Below are positions 5,978 through 6,688 of a stretch of 6,688 nt of DNA, piece after piece. The position numbers were made by a program, and so were the translations under genes. Location of the stretch: assembly GCA_958427155.1 (NCBI GenBank), contig CAUABB010000080.1, positions 1 through 6,688 on the forward strand, written 5' to 3'. How positions within the stretch are numbered: position 1 is the stretch's first letter; each line of letters begins with the position of its first letter. The notes under the pieces are model-generated. The model ran no database searches. It saw only the letters and a program-made list of their open reading frames with translations, and was not told the origin of the DNA. The stretch is from an uncultured Oscillospiraceae bacterium. GTDB lineage: Bacteria > Bacillota > Clostridia > Oscillospirales > Ruminococcaceae.

Positions 5978-6493
5978 ATGAAACGGGTGATTTTCATTTA
6001 CGGTAGGTTTGTAAAAATAATTTCGGTTATTTTGGTTGCGGTCTGTATGGCGGTTATTTTTTGGTTTTCCGCTCAACCGGCAGCAGAGTCTTCCCAAATA
6101 AGCGGAGGATTAACTGACGAAGTTATTGCTGCTTTTCTTCCCGGATATAAGACATGGCCTTCCAATATTCAGCAGGGCGTATTCCATATGGTGGAGATAG
6201 TTGTGCGTAAATCGGCTCATTTTGGCATTTATCTGATTCTTGGGATGCTTTGTATGTTTTCTGTCAGCCGTTTTGCGAAGCATCGGTGGATACAACTGGT
6301 GGTTGCCTTTGGATACAGTATTTGTTATGCTATCAGCGATGAGATACATCAGCTTTTTGTTCCAGGGCGGAGCTGTGAATTTCGTGACATATGTATAGAC
6401 ACACTGGGAGCAGCTACAGGAATTCTATTATTGTGGTTGGCTTTAGCCCTTATAAGAAAGTTTTATAATCGCCACACCCAAAAAGATATGTGA
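5978..6493 (+). CDS. VanZ-like family membrane protein
   Basis: A 171-residue integral membrane protein of the VanZ-like family. Family signatures: IFWFSAQPAAESSQISGGL (27-45) after the first membrane helix, VRKSAHFGIYLILGML (76-91), and YAISDEIHQLFVPGR followed by RDICIDTLGA (117-145). Hydrophobic segments lie at about 12-30, 79-97, 104-120 and 141-160, giving four predicted helices. In many members the HF is followed by a Glu two residues on (HFxEY); here it reads HFGIY, so that acidic residue is missing. VanZ itself gives low-level teicoplanin resistance, but most stand-alone homologues have no proven function, so a resistance role should not be assumed. ATG 5978 is the first in-frame start and fits family N-termini; no Shine-Dalgarno sequence precedes it. 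GTG at 5987 is an alternative. The C-terminus is a short basic tail. Confidence 0.9.
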   Translation: MKRVIFIYGRFVKIISVILVAVCMAVIFWFSAQPAAESSQISGGLTDEVIAAFLPGYKTWPSNIQQGVFHMVEIVVRKSAHFGIYLILGMLCMFSVSRFAKHRWIQLVVAFGYSICYAISDEIHQLFVPGRSCEFRDICIDTLGAATGILLLWLALALIRKFYNRHTQKDM

Positions 6494-6524
6494 TATTATT
6501 GTATTATAGCATTTAAAAGAGTAA

Positions 6525-6545
6525 AATACAGTGTTTCACTGTATT
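6525..6545. repeat. Perfect 9-bp inverted repeat with 3-base centre
   Basis: AATACAGTG (6525-6533) and CACTGTATT (6537-6545) flank TTT. No U run follows on either strand except the TTTTAC read on the minus strand. It sits about 32 bases after the vanZ stop and 8 bases before the next hairpin. It could be part of a tandem termination region or a protein-binding palindrome. Confidence 0.6.
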
Positions 6546-6580
6546 CAAAAATAGCCCACAGGCCATTAAGCCTGTGGGCT
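6546..6580. terminator. Strong hairpin terminator between convergent units
   Basis: AGCCCACAGGC (6553-6563), loop CATTAA, and GCCTGTGGGCT (6570-6580) form a perfect 11-bp G/C-rich stem. On the plus strand it is followed by TGTCTTCATTT, and on the minus strand by ATTTTTG. It can serve the VanZ-like gene and a minus-strand gene arriving from the right; the U run is better on the minus strand. Confidence 0.85.
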
Positions 6581-6585
6581 TGTCT

Positions 6586-6688
6586 TCATTTCAAAATCAC
6601 ATCGTAATTTCGTGCCCAGTCTGGAATTGGAAAACCAGTCGTTGGTCCCAGTGGACGATTACGAGGTCAATCCGACTGTGCCGTCAGG
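6586..6688 (-). other. Probable 3' end of an unidentified minus-strand gene, frame apparently interrupted
   Basis: One minus-strand frame ends at TGA 6586-6588, 5 bases before the strong terminator, and reads PRNRPLGPTTGFPIPDWARN then YDVILK with A/T-ending codons like the rest of the window. Upstream it meets a TGA at 6667-6669. A neighbouring frame entering from the window edge reads PDGTVGLTS and stops at TAA 6659-6661. Joining the two with a one-base skip near 6661 gives a continuous, protein-like C-terminus. The third frame (RIDLVIVHWDQRLVF...) is also open, so the assignment is uncertain. I do not recognise the product. Confidence 0.3.

Noticed and set aside
5978..6493. VanZ-like gene as evidence of a glycopeptide resistance cluster
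   Set aside because: No vanHAX, vanRS or vanY gene is nearby, and stand-alone VanZ-like proteins are common in Clostridia without resistance.

Overview
The window looks like chromosomal DNA of a low-GC Gram-positive anaerobe of the class Clostridia. This is inferred from A/T-rich codon use, strong AGGAGG-type ribosome binding sites, closely packed short transcription units, and the protein families present (AraC-cupin regulator, Amidase_6-type protein, YjjU-like patatin, VanZ-like membrane protein). No genus can be assigned from the sequence alone.

Left half (1-4120) is a deoxysugar catabolism locus. A minus-strand operon runs from a complete L-fucose isomerase gene (fucI, 1281-3083) into an FGGY kinase of the rhamnulokinase/fuculokinase type (1-1269), 11 bases downstream. 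The kinase is broken in this sequence. Its N-terminal 320 codons are intact, a TGA follows at 307-309, and the missing C-terminal part continues in another frame from about 311 to the left window edge. Divergent to the operon is an AraC-family regulator (3212-4099, +) with a sugar-sensing cupin domain. The two divergent core promoters overlap. The simplest model is that the regulator senses L-fucose or a derivative and activates fucI-kinase, and that isomerase plus kinase feed L-fuculose-1-phosphate to an aldolase outside the window.

Middle (4076-4770): a hairpin lies between the convergent regulator and a small cysteine-hydrolase-like gene of the Amidase_6 type (4134-4613, -), which appears to have its own extended -10 promoter. 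A clear minus-strand terminator (4719-4761) separates it from the next unit.

Right half (4770-6580): a two-gene minus-strand operon encodes a patatin-like phospholipase (5017-5865) and a 66-residue HMA-fold protein that lacks the metal-binding CxxC (4770-4970). Divergent from it is a VanZ-like membrane protein (5978-6493, +). The two promoters are back to back, and the vanZ transcript is predicted to be almost leaderless. A strong bidirectional terminator (6553-6580) follows. The last ~100 bases probably hold the 3' end of another minus-strand gene, whose reading frame also seems interrupted.

No CRISPR array, tRNA, rRNA, insertion sequence or phage gene is visible. The most interesting points are the kinase frame break, the overlapping regulatory region with a 19-base exact repeat recurring inside the regulator gene, and the CxxC-less HMA protein tied to a patatin.
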